A stretch of DNA of 64,000 bases from Terriglobus sp. RCC_193 (lineage in GTDB: Bacteria; Acidobacteriota; Terriglobia; Terriglobales; Acidobacteriaceae): the NCBI RefSeq assembly GCF_041355105.1, contig NZ_JBFUPK010000003.1, forward strand, positions 152,245 through 216,244, given 5' to 3'. A program made the position numbers and the translations under genes. The notes under the pieces are model-generated. The model ran no database searches, was not told the DNA's origin, and worked only from the letters and a program-made list of their open reading frames with translations. Of the stretch, positions 45,724-54,083 are shown piece by piece. Each line of letters begins with the position of its first letter. Position 1 is the first letter of the stretch.

Positions 45724-45732
45724 GCAACAGGC

Positions 45733-47724
45733 TTACGGTGCCTGCTTTCGAGCCTCGCGTGCCATTTGATCGGCCTGCTCTTTCGCTCTTCGAGCAGCAT
45801 CGCGCGACAACTGTTCCGCCTGCCTCTGCTTCTCACGCGCTTCCTTCATTTTTTCGCGCGCCTGCTCCATCTCCCGGCGCGCATGGTCCTTCTGTTCCCG
45901 GGTCAGGTCCTTTGCATCCTCCAGCGACTTCTGGCTGGCCGCAAGCGCATCTTCCGCCTGCTTCAACGCGTTCGCCGTAATCGCGTTCACATCCGGCATC
46001 TGAATAGTGAGGGTATCCGGTGGTGTGGGTGGCATGGGAGGAACCGGCACACCCGACAGCTTCTGCGGCGCAGCCGGCGGCTTCAAACCACCACCCGCCG
46101 TATTGCGGCTTACGTTAATGTCACCGTGCGAGGTGTTGATCCGCACCTGAGGCCCACCACCGTTCACCGTACCGGTCAGGATGCCTTTGCCCGGCGAATT
46201 CGTGGAATCGAACTCGCTGTTCACATCGCCATCGCTGGTCTCTGCCTGCAGATTGAACTTGCCCTTGTCCGGCAGCGTCAGCGTCACGGAGCCATTCTGG
46301 TTGTCGATGGTAATTAAGCCAACCGGCAGCGCCGCATCCACCTTCACGTCACCGTGATTGTTCACTACCTTCAGTTCGCCGGAGACCTTATCCAGCGTCA
46401 CGTTGCGACTGCGGGTCTGCACCAGCGCAGGTCCCACCACCTGGTCCGCCTCAATGTCATCGCGATCGATGGAGAAACTGCCGTACAGCCGCGAGAAACT
46501 CAGATCGGTGCGGCTGCTGTTGTAGGCCACCCGTCCGCTCACACGCTGCACATTCGCTCCGCCAAAGAAGTCGCCATGAATCGTCGCGCTTCCCGTAATG
46601 TCGGTCAACGTCACTTCGTTGCCGGTGCCGTCCACCGTCGTATCACCCGCAACGCTGCGGATATTCACGTCGTGATGGCGATTGTTGCCGTGCACCTGCA
46701 CCGGGCCGGTGATGGCTGCCACTTCCACATCGCCGTTGTCCGCTGTCACCACCAGCGGCGCCTTCATATTCGTCACATGAACGTCACCGCGTGTGCTGTT
46801 CAGCAGCAGACGGGTTGTGGGAGGCACTAGCAGCGTCACATCGGCTGTACCGCCCTGCACCGTGGGAACACGCAGCGTCAGGTTGTCATCCGCACCTTCA
46901 AACACCGGCGAAAGATCACGCATACGGTCCGTCGCCGCATTATCTGAATTTGTGTATACCGACTTGTGCACCGACAGGTGAATCTGCCCATCATCGCTCG
47001 TTCCCGCCACGGAGAGATCGCCGCGCGGATTCACGATGGATAACGACCCACCCGACCGGATCGTCCGCAGGATTGGAGCGGCATCTTCCTCGTGCTTCTG
47101 GCCGAAGAAATGTTCCATCCCTTCGCCCTTGAAGCCAAAGAACTGCATACCGTTGTTGTCCGCGCGCCATTGCAGCGTATGCGTTGCCAGGCCAATGCAG
47201 GCCAGCACCACCAGCACGAAGATCACGCCGCCGCCAATGCTGTAACGCATCGGCGGTGCATCCGCGGGAGCCATGGCACGATCAATGCCCCACTCCACCA
47301 GCCGCAACACGCCCACCGCAATGAACAGCAGCGGCCACCAGTGCGCGTACCAGTTGAAGAAACCAATCGTGGAAAGTTTGCCCGAGTGGATCAGGAAGAA
47401 GATCACACCAATCGTGATCAGCAGAATCGGTCCAATCAGCGAAGTCCGCCGATGGCCGCGCCAGTACATCTTTATCTGGTCGCGCTGCACGCGGGTCTGC
47501 ATCTTCCATGCCGCCGCGGCAGCTTTCTGCTGTGCCCGGCCCTGGCGATCGGCCATCCGCTGCTGATCGCGATAGAACCGCTGTTGCGCCTTCTGCCAGC
47601 GCGGATCATAACGCGGGTCGCGGCTGGGGTCATAGCGCGGATCGTTGACGTTGGTGGGGTCGAACGGTGCGTTCGGATCTCCACTCGGAGGATAGGGAGG
47701 CTGGTTTGGAGGTGTCGTGCTCAT
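45733..47724 (-). CDS. Membrane protein with LiaF/DUF5668-like spans and DUF4097-like beta-helix domain
   Basis: The product is 663 residues. A Pro/Gln/Arg-rich N-terminal cytoplasmic segment comes first, then three membrane spans of the LiaI/LiaF-like type (LIGPILLITIGVIFFLIHSG, WWPLLFIAVGVLRLVEWG, IGGGVIFVLVVLACIGLA). A long repetitive beta domain follows (LLLNSTRGDVHVTNMKAPLV, DNGDVEVAAITGPVQV) of the DUF4097 type. A long Ala/Gln/Lys/Glu helical C terminus is predicted to be a coiled coil. The gene ends the sigma-factor operon; its start is six bases after the preceding stop. An envelope-stress sensing or protective role is inferred from Lia-type systems. Confidence 0.8.
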   Translation of the reverse strand: MSTTPPNQPPYPPSGDPNAPFDPTNVNDPRYDPSRDPRYDPRWQKAQQRFYRDQQRMADRQGRAQQKAAAAAWKMQTRVQRDQIKMYWRGHRRTSLIGPILLITIGVIFFLIHSGKLSTIGFFNWYAHWWPLLFIAVGVLRLVEWGIDRAMAPADAPPMRYSIGGGVIFVLVVLACIGLATHTLQWRADNNGMQFFGFKGEGMEHFFGQKHEEDAAPILRTIRSGGSLSIVNPRGDLSVAGTSDDGQIHLSVHKSVYTNSDNAATDRMRDLSPVFEGADDNLTLRVPTVQGGTADVTLLVPPTTRLLLNSTRGDVHVTNMKAPLVVTADNGDVEVAAITGPVQVHGNNRHHDVNIRSVAGDTTVDGTGNEVTLTDITGSATIHGDFFGGANVQRVSGRVAYNSSRTDLSFSRLYGSFSIDRDDIEADQVVGPALVQTRSRNVTLDKVSGELKVVNNHGDVKVDAALPVGLITIDNQNGSVTLTLPDKGKFNLQAETSDGDVNSEFDSTNSPGKGILTGTVNGGGPQVRINTSHGDINVSRNTAGGGLKPPAAPQKLSGVPVPPMPPTPPDTLTIQMPDVNAITANALKQAEDALAASQKSLEDAKDLTREQKDHARREMEQAREKMKEAREKQRQAEQLSRDAARRAKEQADQMAREARKQAP

Positions 47725-47730
47725 GGCTCT

Positions 47731-49056
47731 TTACCGTCCTTCCTCGCCGTTGTCGGCGTTCAGATCGTTCTCTGGCCGCGTGTACTTCGGCACAAATGAA
47801 ACAGGCTCATCCTTGGATGCAACCGGCTCCTCGGGCACAACCGGGCCCGGCTGTCCGGGATAACCCGGATATCCCGGATACATCGGCTGGCTCGCGGCCA
47901 TCTTGCTCTGTGCCACACGTTCCGCCAGCATCAGCGCGCCGATGGCAATCAGCAGGATCGGCCAGGAATTACCCCACGAGATCGCGTGGACTCCCTGCAG
48001 CAGCGTCAACAGACCCACCACAAAGAGGATCGTTGCGCCGCGGTACGCTCCCGCACTGCCCCAATCCAGCATGGGGCTGCCTTCGGGATAAACCGCCCGT
48101 AATGCCATGCGGCGGCGAATGTACAGGAATACACCGAGCGCCATCACAAACAGTCCGCCCATGGCCTCGCCCTCAAGGAAGGCAAAGGGATGCAGCGTGG
48201 ATATCAGCGCCAGGACACCCAGACCAATGAGCCAGAACGCACCGGCAGGAATCTGCTTCGCCGGAGGTACAGGAGGCATCGGCGGCACAGGAGGCATGCC
48301 ATAAGCCGGCGGCGGCACAGGAGGCACACCATACGCGGCTGGATCATACGGCGGCGCATAGCCCGCAGGCGGAGGTGCATAACCCGCTGGCGGAGGTGCG
48401 TAGCCTGCTGGCGGCACCGGCGTGGTGTTTTGCGAATACACGTTCCCCGCGGGATCCACCTGATAGCTGCTCGTGTTTCCGGCAGCATCGGTACGCGAGT
48501 AATAGCTGGCTCCCGTCGCCGCGTCATAGCGCGCCTCTTCCATCGCCGGTGCAGCGCCGGGCATGCGGCCCACCGTCTGCGACCACGTGCGATTCAAGTC
48601 CGGATGCGATTGTGGCTGGAAGCCAAAGCGCTCGCCAATGTTGTTCAGGCCAAACGGATCGGGCAGTGGGCTTCCATCGCGGCGCGCAAGCGCCGTCTGG
48701 TAGGCCTCAAAAGCCATGTAGATCACCCAGCCCGCCACAAAAATCCCGAAGATGTCGGCGACATGGCTGCTCAGAGAAACAAAAACAGCGAAGATTGCCA
48801 GGTGCGCCAATCCCTTGGCAAACTGGCCGTTGTACATCGCGCCTACGCCGGGGATAAAGCCCAGCAGACCCGCCAGCAGAGGGTTGGGAATATGCGTTCC
48901 CGGCGGTGGAGGATAAGCATAGGGTGGTGGCGGAGGCGGAGGAACTGCCCCTGCCGGGTCATAGTTCGTGCCGTGCGTACCCATCTGCGGATCGTAACCC
49001 GCGGAAGCACCCGGCGCAGTGTAACCCTGCTGATCGCTGTTGTCCTGGATGCTCAT
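47731..49056 (-). CDS. Multi-span membrane protein with Pro-rich repeats, Lia-like
   Basis: The product is 441 residues. An N-terminal Tyr/Pro/Gly-rich tail (GAVPPPPPPPYAYPPPPG) precedes a TM2-like pair of spans (LLAGLLGFIPGVGAMYNGQF, LAIFAVFVSLSSHVADIFGI). A soluble middle part follows, then three tandem PPAGYAP units and PPVPP repeats. At the end come four more hydrophobic spans with LLLIAIGALML-type LiaF-like segments. The ATG at 49056 has AAGGAG seven bases upstream and overlaps the anti-sigma stop (ATGA), so translation is coupled. No known function; the context points to envelope stress. Confidence 0.75.
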   Translation of the reverse strand: MSIQDNSDQQGYTAPGASAGYDPQMGTHGTNYDPAGAVPPPPPPPYAYPPPPGTHIPNPLLAGLLGFIPGVGAMYNGQFAKGLAHLAIFAVFVSLSSHVADIFGIFVAGWVIYMAFEAYQTALARRDGSPLPDPFGLNNIGERFGFQPQSHPDLNRTWSQTVGRMPGAAPAMEEARYDAATGASYYSRTDAAGNTSSYQVDPAGNVYSQNTTPVPPAGYAPPPAGYAPPPAGYAPPYDPAAYGVPPVPPPAYGMPPVPPMPPVPPAKQIPAGAFWLIGLGVLALISTLHPFAFLEGEAMGGLFVMALGVFLYIRRRMALRAVYPEGSPMLDWGSAGAYRGATILFVVGLLTLLQGVHAISWGNSWPILLIAIGALMLAERVAQSKMAASQPMYPGYPGYPGQPGPVVPEEPVASKDEPVSFVPKYTRPENDLNADNGEEGR

Positions 49057-49859
49057 GCTTGCTCTCCTTTTCCGCGATGATCCACTGCGGAAGTCTCTCT
49101 GCTGCTCTGCACTTCCTGGAAGTGCGGTTGGCGCCAATCGCCGTGCAGTTCGTGCCTGGGAAAGGGCGAACTGCTGCGAGGCTGTCCAGAGGGTACGGGA
49201 CGTTGTTCCGAATCGTCCTTCTTCTCCGGCTGGTTGTTGGTAATGCCGCGTTGCGTCCCGCTGTCGGTATCGCGCTGCATCTCCCGCACACGCGATTCCA
49301 GTTCGTACACCACGCGAAGGTTGTCGTAATACCGCACCACCTGGCTGTTCATGCTCCAGAAGCTGCGGCGAAGACTTGAGGGCTTCAGATCGCTGGCACG
49401 CAGTGCGCCAACGTGAACACCAAACAGATTCAACGTCAGCGCAATGGAGAAGAACGCCATCGCCGCCGTCATGGCAAAGCGCGGCTGCATCACCGTATGC
49501 ACCATGCGCGCCCATGCCGTCTTCGGCTCTGGTGCGCGGAAGGGCAGAACCTTTGCGCCCTGGCTATGCCCGAACAAGGAACCGGAATGCGCCACCTGCG
49601 CCGCCATGGCGCTGGCCAGGCCTTCATTACCGCTGGTCCGCATCAGGATGCGCGCCACCATGTTCGCTGGCGGAACCGGGTCCTCCTCCTTCAGCATGTC
49701 CATCCATGCGTTGCCCTTGCGAATCTCTTCGTAGAGCTTTTCACAGGACGGGCATTCGGCCAGGTGCAGGCGGAAATGCGTATCGTCTTCGGCCAGCAGA
49801 ACGCCGTCCGCGGCGTCCAGCAGCATGGTCTCGCACTGCGTGCAGGTGAGCCGGCTCAT
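49053..49859 (-). CDS. Anti-sigma factor with zinc-finger (zf-HC2) domain
   Basis: The product is about 268 residues. The N terminus is MSRLTCTQCETMLLDAADGV and continues to THFRLHLAECPSCEKLYEEI. This is the zf-HC2 pattern, in which His and two Cys bind zinc and the helices clamp an ECF sigma factor. One membrane span follows (FAMTAAMAFFSIALTLNLFG), then a periplasmic Ser/Arg/Gln-rich C-terminal part that would sense stress. Start choice: ATG at 49859 has GGGAGG ten bases upstream; a GTG at 49904, directly after the sigma stop, is equally in frame. It overlaps the next gene by four bases. Confidence 0.88.
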   Translation of the reverse strand: MSRLTCTQCETMLLDAADGVLLAEDDTHFRLHLAECPSCEKLYEEIRKGNAWMDMLKEEDPVPPANMVARILMRTSGNEGLASAMAAQVAHSGSLFGHSQGAKVLPFRAPEPKTAWARMVHTVMQPRFAMTAAMAFFSIALTLNLFGVHVGALRASDLKPSSLRRSFWSMNSQVVRYYDNLRVVYELESRVREMQRDTDSGTQRGITNNQPEKKDDSEQRPVPSGQPRSSSPFPRHELHGDWRQPHFQEVQSSRETSAVDHRGKGEQA

Positions 49860-49904
49860 GCGCTTCTTTCCTCCCTCTGTCGAATTTGTCTTCTCATCGC
49901 TCAC

Positions 49905-50897
49905 CTACATCACCTTCCTCTCTGTGCGTCCCAGCATCCGCGCCAACTCGGCGCGACCCCGGCTTATTCGGCTCTTTACGGTGCCCTCCGGCACACGCAG
50001 AACCGCGGCAATCTCTCGGTAATCCATGTCCTGCAGATCACGCAGGATCACAGCCTCGCGCAACTCCGGCGAAAGCTGTTTCAGCGCATGCTGGATGCGA
50101 ACCCGCATCTCCTGTCGCGCCACCTGCTCCATCTGGTTCGGCCGTGTGTCGGCCAGGCGTTCCGCCATGGTGGGGCCGTCTTCGTCGTGCAGGTTTTCAT
50201 CCAGCGAATCCGTCGCGCGGTCCAGCCGCGTGCGGCGAAAGTGGTCCACCAGCATGTTGCGTGTCAACGTGGTCAGCCACGTCGTGAACGCGCCCTTTTC
50301 CGGATCAAACCCAGGCAGATTCTTGTAGACCTTCAGGAACACATCCTGCGTCAGGTCTTCCGCATCCGTGGGCGATCCCGTAAAGCGATAGCAAATGCCG
50401 TACACCCGGCGATGCTGCGCGACGACCAGTTGCTGCCACGCGGACGAATCGCCGCGCAGGCACGCATACACCAGCCGGTGCAGCGCTTGCAGCTCCTGCG
50501 CCTTTGCCGCGTCCATTACGGGCGCAGAAGGCGCAGCCGCATTCCACGGTTCCAGATTCCGACTTTCCTCTGGTGAACGCTGCAAATTCTGTCCCTCTGC
50601 CAGTTGCGACAGTGTACCGTGCGCATCGCCCGTTGCCGATGCCTCAAGCGGCACATCCGTCAACGCGCCGCGACGGTCGCGGATCACCGGCAGGTCCTGC
50701 CCGCGCAAACTCAAAATGTTCGCCTCCGCAACCTTCTTCCCGCGGCGCGGCGTCTTCTGCTCCTCAACCGCGGCTGCCGGAGCCTCAACCACCGCAGGCC
50801 GCGGCGGCAGAACCTTTGCAGAACGGGGTGCGGCTGGCATCTTCCAGCCCGTCATCCCGGGGAACATCGGCGTCATCGCAATGGACAGCGTACCCAT
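49905..50897 (-). CDS. ECF-type RNA polymerase sigma factor with long N-terminal extension
   Basis: Region 2 (YACLRGDSSAWQQLVVAQHRRVYGICYRF, TDAEDLTQDVFLKVYKNLPG) and region 4 (LRDLQDMDYREIAAVLRVPEGTVKSRISRGRAEL) mark an RpoE-like ECF sigma factor. The sigma domains begin only near residue 135. They are preceded by a Pro/Ala-rich low-complexity extension with no recognised fold, which lengthens the protein to 330 residues against about 190 usual. A start nearer the core is possible, but none with a better ribosome site is obvious. It heads the operon with its anti-sigma factor and two membrane proteins, and probably transcribes it. Confidence 0.9.
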   Translation of the reverse strand: MGTLSIAMTPMFPGMTGWKMPAAPRSAKVLPPRPAVVEAPAAAVEEQKTPRRGKKVAEANILSLRGQDLPVIRDRRGALTDVPLEASATGDAHGTLSQLAEGQNLQRSPEESRNLEPWNAAAPSAPVMDAAKAQELQALHRLVYACLRGDSSAWQQLVVAQHRRVYGICYRFTGSPTDAEDLTQDVFLKVYKNLPGFDPEKGAFTTWLTTLTRNMLVDHFRRTRLDRATDSLDENLHDEDGPTMAERLADTRPNQMEQVARQEMRVRIQHALKQLSPELREAVILRDLQDMDYREIAAVLRVPEGTVKSRISRGRAELARMLGRTERKVM

Positions 50898-51049
50898 GAA
50901 ATGCAGTACGCAAGAGATTGCGATTCAGTTCCACACGGAAGCATTCTTTTTCACAGGCAAATGTGCCTCTGGCACAAAAGTGGGACGAACGCCGAAGCAT
51001 CCGTCCCATCCCTTGCTAAATCCCCTGTTTCTTTGGATTTCGGACTGAT

Positions 51050-52333
51050 TTAGTTCTGCTTCTCAGCCTTCGTCACACGCCAGACTGTATTCGCCCCATC
51101 TTCGACAACGATGATGGAGTTATCCTTCGCAATCGTGATGCCCACCGGCCGCCCCCAGACCTTGCCATCCGGCGTGGTAAAGCCAGTCAGAAAGTCCTCG
51201 TATTCGCCCAGTGCCTTGCCGTTTTTCACCGGGATACGGGCCACTTCATACCCTGTGCGTTCCTTGCGATTCCAGGAACCATGTTCCGCGGCGAAGATGT
51301 CGCCCTTCGTCACACCCGGCAGCCCTTTCCCCTCATAAAACGTCATCTGCAGCGAGCCGTTATGCGGCTGCATCAACACGTCCGGCGTAATCACCTTTGC
51401 CTGCAATTCCGGATGTTTCCCGGCATGGCGAGGATCCTGCTTGCCACCCATGTACCACCACGGCCAGCCGTAGAATCCGCCCTCCTGCACATGCGTGATG
51501 TAGTCCGGCACCAGGTGGTTCCCCAGCAGATCGCGCTCATTCACGCTGCACCACAGTTCACCCGTCTCCGGCTGAATCGCCTCGCCTACGCAGTTGCGAA
51601 TGCCATAGGCAAACACCTTCACAAACGTGCCATCTGGCTTGTACTCCAGCACATCCGCGCGATTTTTCTCCGTCGCATGCGTATCCGGGTCATCCACATT
51701 CGACCCCGACCCGACGGACACAAACATCCGCTGGCCATCCTTGGAAAACACCACATCGCGCGTCCAGTGCCCACCACCCGCCGGAATGCCGCTGACCACC
51801 GTCTCCGCCGCGCCCGTGGCCTTCATGTCGCCGCTCTTATACGGGAAACGCACCACGGAATCCGTATTCCCCACATAGACATACTGCGGGTTATCCGCGG
51901 GCCAGAAGTTGATGCCAAACGGCTTGTTCAATCCCGTCGCAAACACCTCGCGCTGCGCCGCCCGGCCATTCGCACCAACACCACGCAGCACAATCACCGA
52001 CCCCGTGCCCGAATCCGCCAGGAACAGATCGCCATTCGGAGCCGTCCGGATCAGTCTCGGTATCTTGAATCCGCCCTCGGCATACAGCTCCACGCGATAC
52101 CCCGGTTTCGCAACCGGAACCGCTCCATTACGCGGCACCAGTTGCGGCCCATTCGCCACCGTCTCATCGGGATGCGGCGCGGGCAAATCGGCCAGCGTAA
52201 TGTGAATGCGATTGCCGGGCTTTTCATCCACGGCATTTTCAAAGGCATCCTGCCCCGTCTTCACCTGCGCGGCAAGTGTCGAGGCGAACAGAATTGCAGA
52301 ACAAAAAACGGCGGCGCGACGGAAGTTGTCCAT
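51050..52333 (-). CDS. PQQ-dependent sugar (sorbosone/glucose-type) dehydrogenase, secreted
   Basis: The 427-residue protein has a signal peptide (AAVFCSAILFASTLAAQ) and a six-bladed propeller of the soluble glucose/sorbosone dehydrogenase type. Marks are YAEGGFKIPRLIRTAPNGDL, LADSGTGSVIVLRG, GGGHWTRDVVFSKDGQRMFV, GIRNCVGEAIQPETGELWCS and a calcium/PQQ-site segment GGFYGWPWWYMGG. The end is GRPVGITIAKDNSIIVVEDG. It should oxidise sugars in the periplasm if PQQ is available. The sequence resembles family members annotated as L-sorbosone dehydrogenase. ATG at 52333 is favoured by the signal peptide. Confidence 0.85.
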   Translation of the reverse strand: MDNFRRAAVFCSAILFASTLAAQVKTGQDAFENAVDEKPGNRIHITLADLPAPHPDETVANGPQLVPRNGAVPVAKPGYRVELYAEGGFKIPRLIRTAPNGDLFLADSGTGSVIVLRGVGANGRAAQREVFATGLNKPFGINFWPADNPQYVYVGNTDSVVRFPYKSGDMKATGAAETVVSGIPAGGGHWTRDVVFSKDGQRMFVSVGSGSNVDDPDTHATEKNRADVLEYKPDGTFVKVFAYGIRNCVGEAIQPETGELWCSVNERDLLGNHLVPDYITHVQEGGFYGWPWWYMGGKQDPRHAGKHPELQAKVITPDVLMQPHNGSLQMTFYEGKGLPGVTKGDIFAAEHGSWNRKERTGYEVARIPVKNGKALGEYEDFLTGFTTPDGKVWGRPVGITIAKDNSIIVVEDGANTVWRVTKAEKQN

Positions 52334-52397
52334 GCCCCATGAAATGCCCTGCGCACGCATTTTGCAACTGCAATCGAACGCCATGAATCAGCCGCTC

Positions 52398-52967
52398 TCA
52401 CGTTGCCACATCGACACGCTGAGCCAGCTTCACCATGTGCACAATCGGAAGGCGGCTTCCGTTCGGCAGAGGCACCTCAACGCGTTCCCGTTCCTGGTAT
52501 CCCTTCAGCGCATACAGCGCCACACCGGTCAGGGTCGATCCCATCTCAAACCGCTGAAACCCGGCCTCATGCGCCGCATTTTCACAGTGCTCCAGGATCA
52601 GGGAACCCAAACCCTGCCGCGCCCATTCCGGATGAATAAAAATCGCGCGAATCTTCGCTGCATCCACTGCCGGATCAAGCACCTCTGGAACTCTTCCCGG
52701 CCCGTGATCGCTTCCAAACAGCGTCCTGCGAAAACTCCACCCACCACACCCGGCAATCACCTCCGGCTGCTCTGCCGGACACGCTACAAAGTACGTTTCA
52801 TCCTGAATCAGTTGCGTATCCACGCCGAACACATGGCCCAGCGCACCATCCCTCTGCTCTGCCGTGTACTCGTTCGTTTGCAACTGCCGCACCGAAGCCT
52901 CAATCAGCCGATGCAGCGCAGGAATATCCTCCAGCGTCGCAGTACGAATATGAAATCGGGAACTCAA
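52398..52967 (-). CDS. GNAT family N-acetyltransferase
   Basis: The 189-residue acetyltransferase begins HIRTATLEDIPALHRLIEAS. The acetyl-CoA site of the GNAT fold is IRAIFIHPEWARQGLGSLIL. A C-terminal part follows with YALKGYQERERVEVPLPNGS. The start is TTG at 52967 with an AAGG just before it; no ATG is nearby. The gene lies three bases after the stop of the upstream membrane protein, so the two are cotranscribed. Substrate unknown. Confidence 0.88.
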   Translation of the reverse strand: MSSRFHIRTATLEDIPALHRLIEASVRQLQTNEYTAEQRDGALGHVFGVDTQLIQDETYFVACPAEQPEVIAGCGGWSFRRTLFGSDHGPGRVPEVLDPAVDAAKIRAIFIHPEWARQGLGSLILEHCENAAHEAGFQRFEMGSTLTGVALYALKGYQERERVEVPLPNGSRLPIVHMVKLAQRVDVAT

Positions 52968-52970
52968 GCC

Positions 52971-53972
52971 TTACTTCCCGCCCACCGCTTCACTCAGCAG
53001 CGAACGCGAAACATCACCCGTAATCACCACGCGAGTCTTTTTCTGCTCCACGCTCAGCGAAGCAAACGCCTGGTGCAACACAGCATCCTGCGGCGTTGCC
53101 GTCCCCTGCGAAAAGCCGCGCACCAGCGTCAGGATGGTGGCAAGATTCGCCGCTGTCTGCACCGCATCCGCTTCGGTAGGCGCAAGCTCCTCCACCCGCA
53201 ATTGCAGGCTTCCGCGGAACGCAAGCGACACGATGAAATCCGTATCCTCGCTCATCGGCAGCGTCACACCAAACACCTGGATATTGCCGCGATCACTGAA
53301 CGGCAACCCCACATGCCCAATGCCCCACGCCAGCGCAAAGTAAGGCACCTCGCGATACCGCAGCGACAGCAGCGAAGACCCCGACAACGGCGAAGCCCCC
53401 GCCGCATACCGATCAATCACAGAATGAATCTGTTCCGGTGTGGGCATGTTGCTCGCTGCAACCATGTCGTATCCCAGCGCGCTCACACGCATCACTCGGC
53501 CTTCATTGCCGGGAACGGTGTACACCGTATGCCCCGCGTAATTCTCCGTCGCAACGCTGTTGTGTTCCAGATACTCCGTCAGCTTGCGCGAATCGAATCG
53601 GCCCTCCATCACACCCGTGTACGCCACCACGCCATTCGGCCCATTCGGGTTAGGCATGCGATGCACGGAGACGGCGATGCGGTCCAGATCCCGTTCCCAG
53701 TGGAATCCCGTACCATCCAGAAACTTCGCATACTCCGGCGAAGGCGCAACCGACTTCTCATCGAAGTGTGTCGCCGTACGCACCGGCTTCAGATTCATGT
53801 AGAGGATGGCATCGGATTCCGGCAGCAGACGCGCCACTTCAGGCGGCGCATGAAAGCGCAGCACCAGCGCCACAATCAGCACCACAATCAGCGCAAGGGG
53901 AATGCCCAGGGAATACAGCCGGCGTTTTCGTCGCGGTTCCACTCCACAGCAGAATAGCGCGACCGTAATCAT
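52971..53972 (-). CDS. Membrane-anchored protein of unknown function
   Basis: The product is 333 residues: one N-terminal span (LGIPLALIVVLIVALVLRF), then a large soluble domain outside the membrane rich in strands and short helices. I see no catalytic motif. Sequence segments such as LLPESDAILYMNLKPVRTAT and VSVHRMPNPNGPNGVVAYTG suggest a repeated alpha-beta domain of the kind found in conserved hypothetical proteins. It is cotranscribed with the GNAT gene. Its leader on the other side holds the hairpin repeats at 53994-54076. Confidence 0.65.
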   Translation of the reverse strand: MITVALFCCGVEPRRKRRLYSLGIPLALIVVLIVALVLRFHAPPEVARLLPESDAILYMNLKPVRTATHFDEKSVAPSPEYAKFLDGTGFHWERDLDRIAVSVHRMPNPNGPNGVVAYTGVMEGRFDSRKLTEYLEHNSVATENYAGHTVYTVPGNEGRVMRVSALGYDMVAASNMPTPEQIHSVIDRYAAGASPLSGSSLLSLRYREVPYFALAWGIGHVGLPFSDRGNIQVFGVTLPMSEDTDFIVSLAFRGSLQLRVEELAPTEADAVQTAANLATILTLVRGFSQGTATPQDAVLHQAFASLSVEQKKTRVVITGDVSRSLLSEAVGGK

Positions 53973-53993
53973 TCCGGGAAAAGGTTTTGAAGG

Positions 53994-54076
53994 GGACGGG
54001 CTTCAGCCCGTCCGTTATCGCTTCTTTTAACTCTTCTCGTTGTTATCTCGTCGAAGGCGAGATAACAACGAGAAGA
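53994..54076. repeat. Hairpin repeat pair upstream of the membrane-anchored protein
   Basis: GGACGGGCT-TC-AGCCCGTCC (53994-54013) is an exact match to 28368-28387. An unrelated long hairpin follows, with perfect 19-base arms (54032-54050 and 54058-54076) around TCGAAGG. The second lies eight bases beyond the stop of the MFS gene. Confidence 0.85.
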
Positions 54077-54083
54077 AGACCGC

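Noticed and set aside
52206-53957. 583-codon plus-strand open frame
   Set aside because: Antisense to three real minus-strand genes and extremely rich in Arg and His; no recognisable motif.
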